From Flavobacterium ajazii (GTDB lineage: Bacteria > Bacteroidota > Bacteroidia > Flavobacteriales > Flavobacteriaceae), in contig NZ_JAAEHL010000017.1 of assembly GCF_010614725.1 (NCBI RefSeq), positions 1 to 64,000 of the forward strand: a DNA stretch of 64,000 nt, in the 5' to 3' direction. The notes below the pieces were generated by a model, which was not told the origin of the DNA, did not search any database, and worked only from the letters and a program-made list of their open reading frames with translations. Within the stretch, counting starts at the first letter, position 1; the number at the start of each line of letters is the position of its first letter. The translations under genes and the position numbers were made by a program. Shown one piece after another: positions 17,276 through 24,280 of the stretch.

Positions 17276-17824
17276 ATGCTGAATTTTAATTTCACCCCAT
17301 TTCCTGTCATAGAAACAGAACGTTTGCTTTTAAGACGAATTACAAACAACGATGTAAAGGAAGTTTTTGAATTGCGATCCAATCCAGAAACAATGAAATA
17401 TATTCCGCGACCTTTGGTAAAAACAACACAAGATGCCCTGGAACATATTGCCACGATTGAAGAAAAAATCATATCAAATGAAGGAATCAATTGGGGTATT
17501 ACATTAAAAGGAAATTCTAAACTACTTGGTATTATTGGTTTTTACAGAATGCAGCCGGAAAATTATCGTGCTGAAATTGGCTATATCCTTCTCCCGGATT
17601 TTCATGGAAAAGGAATTGTTCCCGAAGCAGTAAAACGATTGATTAACTATGGCTTTAATGATTTAAAATTACACTCAATTGAAGCAGTCATTGATCCTGA
17701 AAATAAGGCTTCAGAAAAAGTTCTGCAAAAATGTGGCTTTGTCAAAGAAGCTCATTTACTAGAGTGTGATTTTTTTGAAGGTAAATTCCTTGACAAAGTA
17801 ATTTATTCGCTACTCTCACATTAA
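17276..17824 (+). CDS. GNAT-family N-acetyltransferase (RimJ/RimL type)
   Basis: 182 residues. The N-terminal ETERLLLRRITNNDVKEVFEL is the common start of the RimJ/RimL group. The acetyl-CoA site is in the loop of PDFHGKGIVPEAVKRLI, and the C-terminal NKASEKVLQKCGFVKEA motif matches the family. Substrate may be a protein N-terminus, an aminoglycoside or another amine; it cannot be told here. It starts 11 bases after the symporter stop and is likely cotranscribed with the deacetylase unit. No terminator is seen right after it; a new promoter box appears at 17890. Confidence 0.9.
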   Translation: MLNFNFTPFPVIETERLLLRRITNNDVKEVFELRSNPETMKYIPRPLVKTTQDALEHIATIEEKIISNEGINWGITLKGNSKLLGIIGFYRMQPENYRAEIGYILLPDFHGKGIVPEAVKRLINYGFNDLKLHSIEAVIDPENKASEKVLQKCGFVKEAHLLECDFFEGKFLDKVIYSLLSH

Positions 17825-17889
17825 AATCGTTATTCAGAATAATTACAATAAACTTCATCTTTTTATAATAGTAAAACACTAAGTTAAAC

Positions 17890-17897
17890 TATATTTG
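17890..17897 (+). promoter_or_regulatory. TAnnTTTG promoter box
   Basis: TATATTTG, 41 bases before the ATG at 17939. Confidence 0.6.
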
Positions 17898-17938
17898 CAG
17901 GCAAAAAACAAGAAAAAGTCTTGTTACACCCCAAAATC

Positions 17939-18502
17939 ATGAAAAAAATACTTTTTGCAATTCTTTTTATCACTTCAATCAGTTTACATAGCCAAACTTA
18001 TATTAAATTTAACGCCTTTACAGCATTAGCTCTTATGCCTAACGTAGGGGTTGAAACTAGTATTGGTGAGAAAACTACTTTTAGTTTTGATATTATGGCT
18101 TCCTTCTGGGAATCATTTGACGGGAAGAAACCTATGAAATTTGCTACATTTACCCCCGAAATACGATATAATTTCAAAGAAAAATATAACGGCTTTTATG
18201 CAGGAGGACATGTAGGATTTGATACATTTGAACTCCAAAAATGGAACTATTGGAATAGATTACCTACTTGGTACGAAACAGGAATGGGATACAGAATCGG
18301 AGCCACAATTGGTTACAATACAAAACTTAATAACAAATTTTTATTAGATATTTTCCTAAGAGGTGGCTGGCATCAGGGGTACTATAAAGGGCATTATAAT
18401 GACGGAACACCTGGAAGCTACGAAAACGTAAAAAACTGGAACAAAAGCGGTGAATGGTTACCTTATGGTGGAGGAGTTATGATTTCGTATAAATTAAATT
18501 AA
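17939..18502 (+). CDS. Exported outer-membrane beta-barrel-like protein
   Basis: 187 residues from the ATG at 17939. I prefer this start to an in-frame ATG 18 bases upstream, because it begins a clean signal peptide (MKKILFAILFITSISLHSQ) that would otherwise be internal. The mature part has alternating polar/aromatic strands and several Gly-Tyr-rich segments (YNGFYAGGHVGFDTFEL, GWHQGYYKGHYND), and ends in a strand with hydrophobic termini, which fits a small outer-membrane barrel. No specific family is recognised. Its stop shares the TTAA with the stop of the convergent VF530 gene. Confidence 0.7.
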   Translation: MKKILFAILFITSISLHSQTYIKFNAFTALALMPNVGVETSIGEKTTFSFDIMASFWESFDGKKPMKFATFTPEIRYNFKEKYNGFYAGGHVGFDTFELQKWNYWNRLPTWYETGMGYRIGATIGYNTKLNNKFLLDIFLRGGWHQGYYKGHYNDGTPGSYENVKNWNKSGEWLPYGGGVMISYKLN

Positions 18503-18729
18503 TCCTTAGAGAATTTAGAAAGTGATTTAATATACAAATCTTCAACTTTTTTTCTTGCCCAGTCTGTTTTTCTCAAAAAAGTAAGGCTTGATTTTACACT
18601 CGGATTTGAAATAAAACATTTAATAGGAATTAATTCGGCCAAAGTGTCAAAACCATAATAATCAACAAGACTTTCAACAATTTTTTGAAGTGTTACTCCA
18701 TTAAGCGGGTCTTTAGATTTACCTTCCAT
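18499..18729 (-). CDS. VF530 (DUF2132) family DNA-binding protein
   Basis: 76 residues that match the whole VF530 family: KDPLNGVTLQKIVESLVDYY, then INCF-like IKCFISNPSVKSSLTFLRKT and WARKKVEDLY. These small helical proteins bind DNA; their biological role is not established. The gene converges with the preceding barrel gene and overlaps it by four bases (shared TTAA). The preceding minus-strand gene at 18830 has its own terminator between them, so VF530 is likely transcribed from a promoter in the short gap, though no exact -7 box was found. Confidence 0.93.
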   Translation of the reverse strand: MEGKSKDPLNGVTLQKIVESLVDYYGFDTLAELIPIKCFISNPSVKSSLTFLRKTDWARKKVEDLYIKSLSKFSKD

Positions 18730-18753
18730 AATTTATATTTTAAGTGAATAATA

Positions 18754-18785
18754 AAAGACCGTACTTTAAAAGCACGGTCTTTTTG
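18754..18785 (-). terminator. Intrinsic terminator of the minus-strand barrel gene
   Basis: Inverted repeat AAGACCGT / ACGGTCTT with flanking A- and T-runs, 45 bases past the stop of the gene ending at 18830. Confidence 0.8.
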
Positions 18786-18829
18786 CAAAATTAACGAATT
18801 GACTTAAAACAACTCACTAAATTTTAGAA

Positions 18830-19468
18830 TTAGAATAAAAACTTAAATCCAAAAGAAAGCGGTGATGTCAAATTTGGATTACTTCCTGCCAGAGCCGTAT
18901 TGTAAAATGGGTCAACATTTGCAACGTGCGCTAATCCGAAATTTGTAACTGTGGTTTTTTCTCCATTTTTAGGTTCCAGAGTTGTAGTGGTAAAATTTGC
19001 CAGATCATAAGAAAACTCAACTGAGAAGTTTTTAGTTATAAAATAATCAAAACCTCCTGATACAGATAAGCCAAACTGATTTACTTTTAACCCGCTTTCT
19101 TTTTCTTTTCCAGTGATTACTGGTAATGCTGCTTGCCCAAAGAAATATAATGAACCGGCTATATTCCAATATTTTCTTGCTAAGGGCTGAATAACAATCA
19201 GATCAGTTTTAGCCGCAGTTCCAGCATCTGATTCGGCTTTAATATTGATATACCCAACTCCTGCTCCAACAACAACTGATGGAGTTACAAATGTTCCAAC
19301 AATTGGCAGTACCGATAAACTTGTGTTTTTTTCATCTGCCGTTTTAGTCTGCTGAAAACCAAATTGCGAAGTTGCAAACCATGTTCCTTTTAGTCCCTGA
19401 CTTCCTTCCTGAGCCTTAACGGTTAAACCTATTAATACCACACTCACTAATGTTACAATTTTTTTCAT
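18830..19468 (-). CDS. Outer-membrane beta-barrel protein
   Basis: 212 residues with a signal peptide (MKKIVTLVSVVLIGLTVKAQ). The mature protein shows short alternating beta strands, Gly-rich turns (VVVGAGVGYINI, GLSVSGGFDYF) and ends in LSFGFKFLF, a C-terminal aromatic beta-signal typical of outer-membrane barrels. It probably belongs to the porin-family or OmpA-like membrane barrel proteins of Bacteroidota. Function is unknown. It has an upstream TAAGTTTG box and a terminator, so it is likely monocistronic. It is divergent from smpB. Confidence 0.78.
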   Translation of the reverse strand: MKKIVTLVSVVLIGLTVKAQEGSQGLKGTWFATSQFGFQQTKTADEKNTSLSVLPIVGTFVTPSVVVGAGVGYINIKAESDAGTAAKTDLIVIQPLARKYWNIAGSLYFFGQAALPVITGKEKESGLKVNQFGLSVSGGFDYFITKNFSVEFSYDLANFTTTTLEPKNGEKTTVTNFGLAHVANVDPFYNTALAGSNPNLTSPLSFGFKFLF

Positions 19469-19493
19469 GTCAATATATTTATTAATTACATGA

Positions 19494-19501
19494 CAAACTT
19501 A
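19494..19501 (-). promoter_or_regulatory. TAnnTTTG promoter box for the minus-strand barrel gene
   Basis: Minus strand reads TAAGTTTG, 25 bases before the start codon at 19468. Confidence 0.6.
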
Positions 19502-19593
19502 TGGGGAAGCTTTTGTGACAGGGATGATTAAAATCATAGATTAAAAAAAATCTTTAATTATATTTAAGCACATCAAAGTTTTACAATTTTACT

Positions 19594-19601
19594 TATTTTT
19601 G
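19594..19601 (+). promoter_or_regulatory. TAnnTTTG box immediately before smpB
   Basis: TATTTTTG ends only 4 bases before the smpB ATG. If used, transcription would begin at or next to the start codon, giving a leaderless mRNA. Most other boxes in this window lie 16-41 bases upstream. Confidence 0.5.
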
Positions 19602-19605
19602 CATC

Positions 19606-20064
19606 ATGTTAAAATCAGTCAATATACTTAATAAAAGAGCCCGGTTTGATTACGAAATAATCGATACCTATACTGCCGGGATTGTTTTGGCAGGAACCGA
19701 AATTAAATCTATACGATTAGGAAAAGCCAATATAACAGAAAGCTTTTGCGAATTCAGCACTAATAATGAACTATTTGCTATTAATACCTATATTGAAGAA
19801 TATTCTTTTGGCAATCAGTTTAATCATAATTCAAGAAGCGAAAGAAAACTACTACTGAACAGAAAAGAATTAAAAAATCTTCAAAAAAGTGTTCAGGCAA
19901 AAGGATTAACTATCGTTCCGTTAAAATTATTCACTAATGAAAAAGGATTGGCGAAACTTCAAATTGGTCTTTGCAAAGGGAAGAAAAATTACGATAAGCG
20001 AGAATCCCTGAAAGAACAGGATACAAAACGCGACCTCGATCGTATTAAGAAAGCATTTAATTAA
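19606..20064 (+). CDS. smpB: SsrA-binding protein SmpB
   Basis: 152 residues, the standard SmpB length. The OB-fold core is evident in NKRARFDYEIIDTYTAGIVL, GTEIKSIRLGKANI, and LCKGKKNYDKRESLKEQD, and the C-terminal tail is basic (TKRDLDRIKKAFN) as required to enter the mRNA channel. SmpB binds tmRNA and delivers it to stalled ribosomes for trans-translation. The start MLKSVNILNKRARF is the canonical one and there is no alternative downstream Met before the core. The ssrA gene itself is not in the window. Its promoter box is unusually close to the ATG. Confidence 0.98.
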   Translation: MLKSVNILNKRARFDYEIIDTYTAGIVLAGTEIKSIRLGKANITESFCEFSTNNELFAINTYIEEYSFGNQFNHNSRSERKLLLNRKELKNLQKSVQAKGLTIVPLKLFTNEKGLAKLQIGLCKGKKNYDKRESLKEQDTKRDLDRIKKAFN

Positions 20065-20137
20065 TTCACTAAAAATCAATTACTTTTCCATATTTTATAC
20101 CTAAATTTACTACAACAACAAATTTAATTTATAAAAT

Positions 20138-20779
20138 ATGAAAAAGTACTTACCATTATTTATTGTCTTTGTTTTTATAAGTTGTGCTACCAGCAACACA
20201 TCTATTGTAAACAGCTGGAGAGATCCTGATATAACCGTAGATCAGGAAAGTTTTAAAAAAGTTCTCGTTGTGGCTTTAGTAAAAGATGAAGCTTCACGAA
20301 GAACTGCTGAAAACAGAATCGCTTCCAGTAATCCCATATTCAGAACCTCTTATCAGGTGCTTAACAACACAAACTTACAGCTTACCCGGGAACAGAAATT
20401 AAAAATTTTAAAAGATGAAAATTTCGATGGTGTTGTAACAATGCGTCTGGTAAGTGCTGAAAAAGAAACCAACTATGTTCCCGGTACCAATACAGGCCTT
20501 TATTATGGTGGTTTTGACGGAATGTACGGAGGCATGTATGGCTATGGTTTTGGGAACTGGTACGGAATGTATTCTCCTGCATTTTATGATCCGGGCTATT
20601 ACCAAGAAACAACAGCTTATATGGTAGAGACCAATATTTTTTCATTAAAAGACAACAAATTAATATGGACAGGGACAACTAAGTCTGAATATGCTACAGA
20701 TTTAGGATTAACTGTAGATGCCATAATGCAGGCAGTAGTTAAAGAAATGCGAAAAGACGGCTCACTTCCGCCAAAATAA
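20138..20779 (+). CDS. Lipoprotein, DUF4136-like
   Basis: 213 residues with a lipoprotein signal (MKKYLPLFIVFVFISCATSN, Cys16). The first mature part (SIVNSWRDPDITVDQESFKKVLVVAL) is common to Bacteroidota envelope lipoproteins of the DUF4136 type; a Tyr/Gly-rich central loop (about residues 118-150) follows, then a domain ending in TVDAIMQAVVKEMRKDG. Likely anchored in the outer or inner membrane facing the periplasm. Function is not known. A terminator follows directly, so it is probably monocistronic or the end of smpB transcription. Confidence 0.7.
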   Translation: MKKYLPLFIVFVFISCATSNTSIVNSWRDPDITVDQESFKKVLVVALVKDEASRRTAENRIASSNPIFRTSYQVLNNTNLQLTREQKLKILKDENFDGVVTMRLVSAEKETNYVPGTNTGLYYGGFDGMYGGMYGYGFGNWYGMYSPAFYDPGYYQETTAYMVETNIFSLKDNKLIWTGTTKSEYATDLGLTVDAIMQAVVKEMRKDGSLPPK

Positions 20780-20788
20780 TAAATCAAT

Positions 20789-20819
20789 AAAAAAGCAATA
20801 GATACAATATTGCTTTTTT
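20789..20819 (+). terminator. Intrinsic terminator
   Basis: Inverted repeat AAAAAGCAATA / TATTGCTTTTT followed by a T-run, just after the lipoprotein stop. Confidence 0.8.
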
Positions 20820-20867
20820 AATGCTAAACTTAATGACAAAATTAGTCAGGACATTTAATAAGCCTAA

Positions 20868-21877
20868 ATGAAATCACTTCTTAAAAATGCCAGAGAAAAA
20901 AAAGGATTAAAAACCAGAGAGGTTGCACAAATATTAGGAATTGATCAGGCACTGATTAGCAAATTCGAAAACGGACTCAGAAGACCCACAAGGAGTCAGG
21001 TAACTCAATTGGCAAATCTTTTAGAAATTGATTACGAAATCCTGATTGTTGCGTGGCTAAAAGAAAAGATTTTAGCAGAAATAGAGCATGAAGAATTTTC
21101 TTTAAAAGCGCTTGCAGCTGTAGAAGAAGAACTTAAATATAAAAAATCTGTCTCTAAAATAAAACTCTCTGCTATTTTAGAAAAAACACTGAAAGAAGTT
21201 GATGTTTTAAAAGTTAAATTAGACACTTTACCTAAAAACAACTTTAACGAAATCTCCCAAAAAAACGAATTAGAATATACTTTTGAAAGTAACCGATTGG
21301 ATGGAAATTCAATGACACTTCAGGAAACAGAAATGGTCATTAATCAAGGTTTAACGATTTCAGGCAAAAGCATGCGGGAGCATCTTGAAGCTGTCAATCA
21401 TCAGGAGGCAGTTCGTTTTATAAAAGATCTCCAAAAAAACAATTCTTTTAATGAGCGTGATCTTTTATCCATCCATAATTTAATCCTGAAAATGCAGGAA
21501 GCTACAGGAAAACAAAGATTGTAAACAACGCAAATTTTACTATCGGAGCAGAACCTTCAGCGATTCCACAAGAAATGGAAAACTATTTTTTTTGGTATGA
21601 AGTCAACAAACACAAACTCCATCCTATTATCTTGGCAGCTGAAATGTATATTCGTCTTGTAAAAATCTGTCCCTTTGCTGAAGCAAACGAAAAAGCAGCG
21701 AGATTAGCAATGAACCTCATTTTATCTCAACAAGGATATCCAATTGCAATTATAAAAGAAGACAACAAAATACAATATGAAGAATCGATAGCAAACGCCA
21801 ATACAGAAGATTTTATATTTTTTATTGTTGAGACACAAAAAGAAAGCTTAGAAAAATATATGAGGATAAGTAATTAA
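20868..21877 (+). pseudogene. XRE-Fic fusion, broken by a frameshift and with a degenerate Fic motif
   Basis: The first frame (20868-21524, 218 residues) has an XRE helix-turn-helix (residues ~1-60) and then the start of a Fic protein: the SNRLDGN inhibitory-helix-like motif (consensus S/T-x3-E-G/N, here with Asp), and HLEAVNHQEAV. It stops with TAA at 21522 just after GKQRL. The second frame continues from base 21521 with VNNANFTIGAEPSAIPQEME and the rest of a Fic domain to 21877, so restoring one base near 21520 would give a ~336-residue protein. The Fic core HPFxxGNGRxxR reads CPFAEANEKAAR: the catalytic His is Cys, both Gly and the first Arg are changed. Canonical AMPylation is therefore unlikely even if the frame is repaired. 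A sequencing error at 21520 cannot be excluded. Confidence 0.75.
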
Positions 21878-21878
21878 A

Positions 21879-22727
21879 TCAATTCTCTATGTTTAAAAAA
21901 GCTTTTCCAAGATTTTCAATAATATTGGATGCTATAAAAGACTGATAACCGTTTTGAGGCAATGCAATATCTGCGGTCAGTCCATGGAGGAAAACACCCA
22001 GTTTTGCAGCCTCACAAGGCTCGTGACCCTGTGCCAGAAGTCCTGTAATAATTCCAGTAAGTATATCTCCGCTTCCGGCAGTTGCCAAAGCCGCATTTCC
22101 TGTCGTATTTTGATAAACTTTCGTTTGATTGATAATAAAAGTCGGTGCTCCTTTCATCACAATAATCACTTTATATTGTTCTGAAAAAGCAATTGCTTTT
22201 TGAAACTTTTCAGATTCAGAATCCCATTGTCCTATCAGCCTTTCCAGTTCTTTATGGTGCGGGGTCAAAATTGTATTTTCAGGAACTAATTCCAGCCATG
22301 ATTTATTTTCTGAAAGAATGTTTAAAGCATCTGCGTCAAGTACCAAAGCAGATGCATTAGTTCTCAAAAATTCGAATAAAGCTTTTTGTGTCCCAAGCTC
22401 CTGTCCTATCCCGGGACCTATTCCGATTGCTTTTGGAATTAATGGCATGTGAATATGTGTAATGAAATTTGCATTTTCATCTGTAATGACCATAACTTCA
22501 GGAATTGAAACCTGTAAAATCTGATAGCCACATTTTGGGGTAAAAGTAGTTACAAGACCAGTGCCTGCTTTAAGACAGGATTTTGAAGCCAAAACGGCCG
22601 CTCCTATTTTACCATAACTTCCGGCAATAATCACCGCATGTCCCTGAAGTCCTTTGTGTGTCAATGGATTCACGGATTTATAGAATTTTAAAATTTCTTC
22701 TTTAGTGATAAGATATGGAGACTTCAT
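21879..22727 (-). CDS. nnrD: ADP-dependent NAD(P)H-hydrate dehydratase
   Basis: 282 residues with the CARKD/YjeF C-terminal fold: GHAVIIAGSYGKIGAAVLAS near the start, the core ALVLDADALNIL and TILTPHHKELERL, and the nucleotide motif ATAGSGDILTGIITGLL. NnrD converts damaged S-NAD(P)HX back to NAD(P)H. In many bacteria it is fused to the NnrE epimerase; here only the dehydratase part is present and the epimerase must lie elsewhere. The stop is convergent with the broken XRE-Fic gene (one base apart), and its start faces gcvT across a spacer that contains structured element copy 2. Confidence 0.94.
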   Translation of the reverse strand: MKSPYLITKEEILKFYKSVNPLTHKGLQGHAVIIAGSYGKIGAAVLASKSCLKAGTGLVTTFTPKCGYQILQVSIPEVMVITDENANFITHIHMPLIPKAIGIGPGIGQELGTQKALFEFLRTNASALVLDADALNILSENKSWLELVPENTILTPHHKELERLIGQWDSESEKFQKAIAFSEQYKVIIVMKGAPTFIINQTKVYQNTTGNAALATAGSGDILTGIITGLLAQGHEPCEAAKLGVFLHGLTADIALPQNGYQSFIASNIIENLGKAFLNIEN

Positions 22728-22799
22728 TGAAATACTTTTATATACTAAAATTACATAAAAAATCGAAAAACCGAATCATTCCTTCAAAACGATTGCTCT

Positions 22800-22879
22800 T
22801 AGCCCTGATAGCAGCGGCATCCTTTTGCTTTTTTCTTTAAAAAGCAAAAGATATAGCGGATAGCAGGAAATAGCTCCTA
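22800..22879 (+). ncRNA. Structured intergenic element, copy 2 (resembles Flavo-1 RNA)
   Basis: Shares flanks with the copy at 12711-12790 (AGCCC, GCGGCATCC, GATATAG, GGAAATAGCTCCT). The central stem here is CTTTTGCTTTTT / AAAAAGCAAAAG with a short loop, different in sequence from copy 1 but fully paired. It lies between divergent nnrD and gcvT, so it could be an independent transcript or a 5' region. Same plus-strand orientation as copy 1. Confidence 0.55.
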
Positions 22880-22929
22880 ATTATTGCGAAATTTATAATT
22901 TAAGCTATCCAAATTCGATATTTTTTGAA

Positions 22930-22937
22930 TAAATTTG
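22930..22937 (+). promoter_or_regulatory. TAnnTTTG promoter box for gcvT
   Basis: TAAATTTG, 25 bases before the ATG at 22963. Confidence 0.65.
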
Positions 22938-22962
22938 TGGCTCAATTTTATAAAACAATACA

Positions 22963-24045
22963 ATGAAAAATACTGCGCTTACGCACATACATGAAGGCTT
23001 AGGAGCAAAAATGCTTCCTTTTGCAGGTTATAATATGCCAATTACGTACGAAGGTGTGAATGCTGAGCATGAAACGGTTCGTAATGGTGTGGGCGTTTTT
23101 GACGTTTCACATATGGGAGAATTTTTATTAACAGGCCCGAATGCATTGGCTTTAATTCAAAAAGTGACTTCAAATGATGCTTCGACTTTGACAATTGGAA
23201 GAGCGCAATATTCTTGTCTTCCAAACAATGAAGGCGGAATTGTTGATGATTTGATTGTGTATAAAATGAAAGAAGAACAATATTTGTTAGTTGTAAATGC
23301 TTCAAATATTGAAAAAGACTGGAACTGGATTTCATCTCACAATGATTTAGGTGTTGAAATGAAAAACCTTTCTGATGATTATTCACTATTGGCAATTCAG
23401 GGTCCTAAAGCGGTTGAGGCTATGCAGACATTGACTTCTGTCGATTTATCTGCAATTGCTTATTATCATTTTGAAGTAGGTGATTTTGCAGGAATTGAGC
23501 ATGTAATCATTTCGGCTACAGGATATACTGGTTCTGGTGGATTTGAAATTTACTGTAAAAATGAGGAAGTAGAACAGGTTTGGAAAAAAGTTTTTGAAGC
23601 CGGTGCTGCTTTCGATATTAAACCAATTGGTTTAGCAGCACGTGATACTTTACGTCTTGAAATGGGATTCTGTTTGTATGGAAACGATATTAACGATACT
23701 ACTTCTCCTCTTGAAGCAGGTTTAGGATGGATTACCAAATTCACTAAAGAATTTACAAATTCTGAGGCTCTTAAAAAACAAAAAGAAGCAGGTGTTACCA
23801 GAAAACTGGTTGGATTTGAGATGCAGGAGCGTGCCGTGCCAAGACACGATTATGAAATTGTAGATGCTTCCGGAATAGTAATCGGGGTTGTAACTTCGGG
23901 AACAATGTCTCCAACTCTGGGCAAAGGAATTGGTTTAGGATATGTTACGGTTTCAAACAGTGCGATTGACAGCGATATCTTTATCAGAATTAGAAAAAAT
24001 GATGTTCCTGCAAAAGTGGTTAAACTGCCTTTTTACAAAAAATAA
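22963..24045 (+). CDS. gcvT: Aminomethyltransferase, T-protein of the glycine cleavage system
   Basis: 360 residues, the family length. Motifs include LPFAGYNMPITYEG, VFDVSHMGEF, NDASTLTIGRAQYSCLPN and GIVDDLIVY, all typical of GcvT, plus GYTGSGGFEIYC and LRLEMGFCLYGNDI. The protein transfers the aminomethyl carbon from the H-protein lipoyl arm to tetrahydrofolate, releasing ammonia. The gcvH and gcvP genes are not in this window. No glycine riboswitch is visible in the short leader. It has a clear promoter box and a strong terminator, so it is likely monocistronic. Confidence 0.97.
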   Translation: MKNTALTHIHEGLGAKMLPFAGYNMPITYEGVNAEHETVRNGVGVFDVSHMGEFLLTGPNALALIQKVTSNDASTLTIGRAQYSCLPNNEGGIVDDLIVYKMKEEQYLLVVNASNIEKDWNWISSHNDLGVEMKNLSDDYSLLAIQGPKAVEAMQTLTSVDLSAIAYYHFEVGDFAGIEHVIISATGYTGSGGFEIYCKNEEVEQVWKKVFEAGAAFDIKPIGLAARDTLRLEMGFCLYGNDINDTTSPLEAGLGWITKFTKEFTNSEALKKQKEAGVTRKLVGFEMQERAVPRHDYEIVDASGIVIGVVTSGTMSPTLGKGIGLGYVTVSNSAIDSDIFIRIRKNDVPAKVVKLPFYKK

Positions 24046-24066
24046 TCTCTTCCTTTAATAAAACAG

Positions 24067-24104
24067 ATGCATTACAATTGAAAAGTTGTAATGCATTTTT
24101 TTTT
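24067..24104 (+). terminator. Intrinsic terminator after gcvT
   Basis: 11-bp stem ATGCATTACAA / TTGTAATGCAT with an 8-base loop followed by eight T. Confidence 0.9.
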
Positions 24105-24280
24105 ACCTCAATCCAAGCTTTTAATCTCTAAGAACTTTAAATGTGAAAAGTAACTAGTGATTGTAGTAATGAAAAGTGCAATTCACAGACAAAATATCTT
24201 AATCATCGATATTTTGAAGAAAATACTGTCTTTATAAAAAAATAAACGTAACTTTAATCTAATCGATGATTCTTATGTTT

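Noticed and set aside
22880..22962. Glycine riboswitch before gcvT
   Set aside because: The leader is too short and lacks the two-aptamer motif; only a consensus -7 box is seen.
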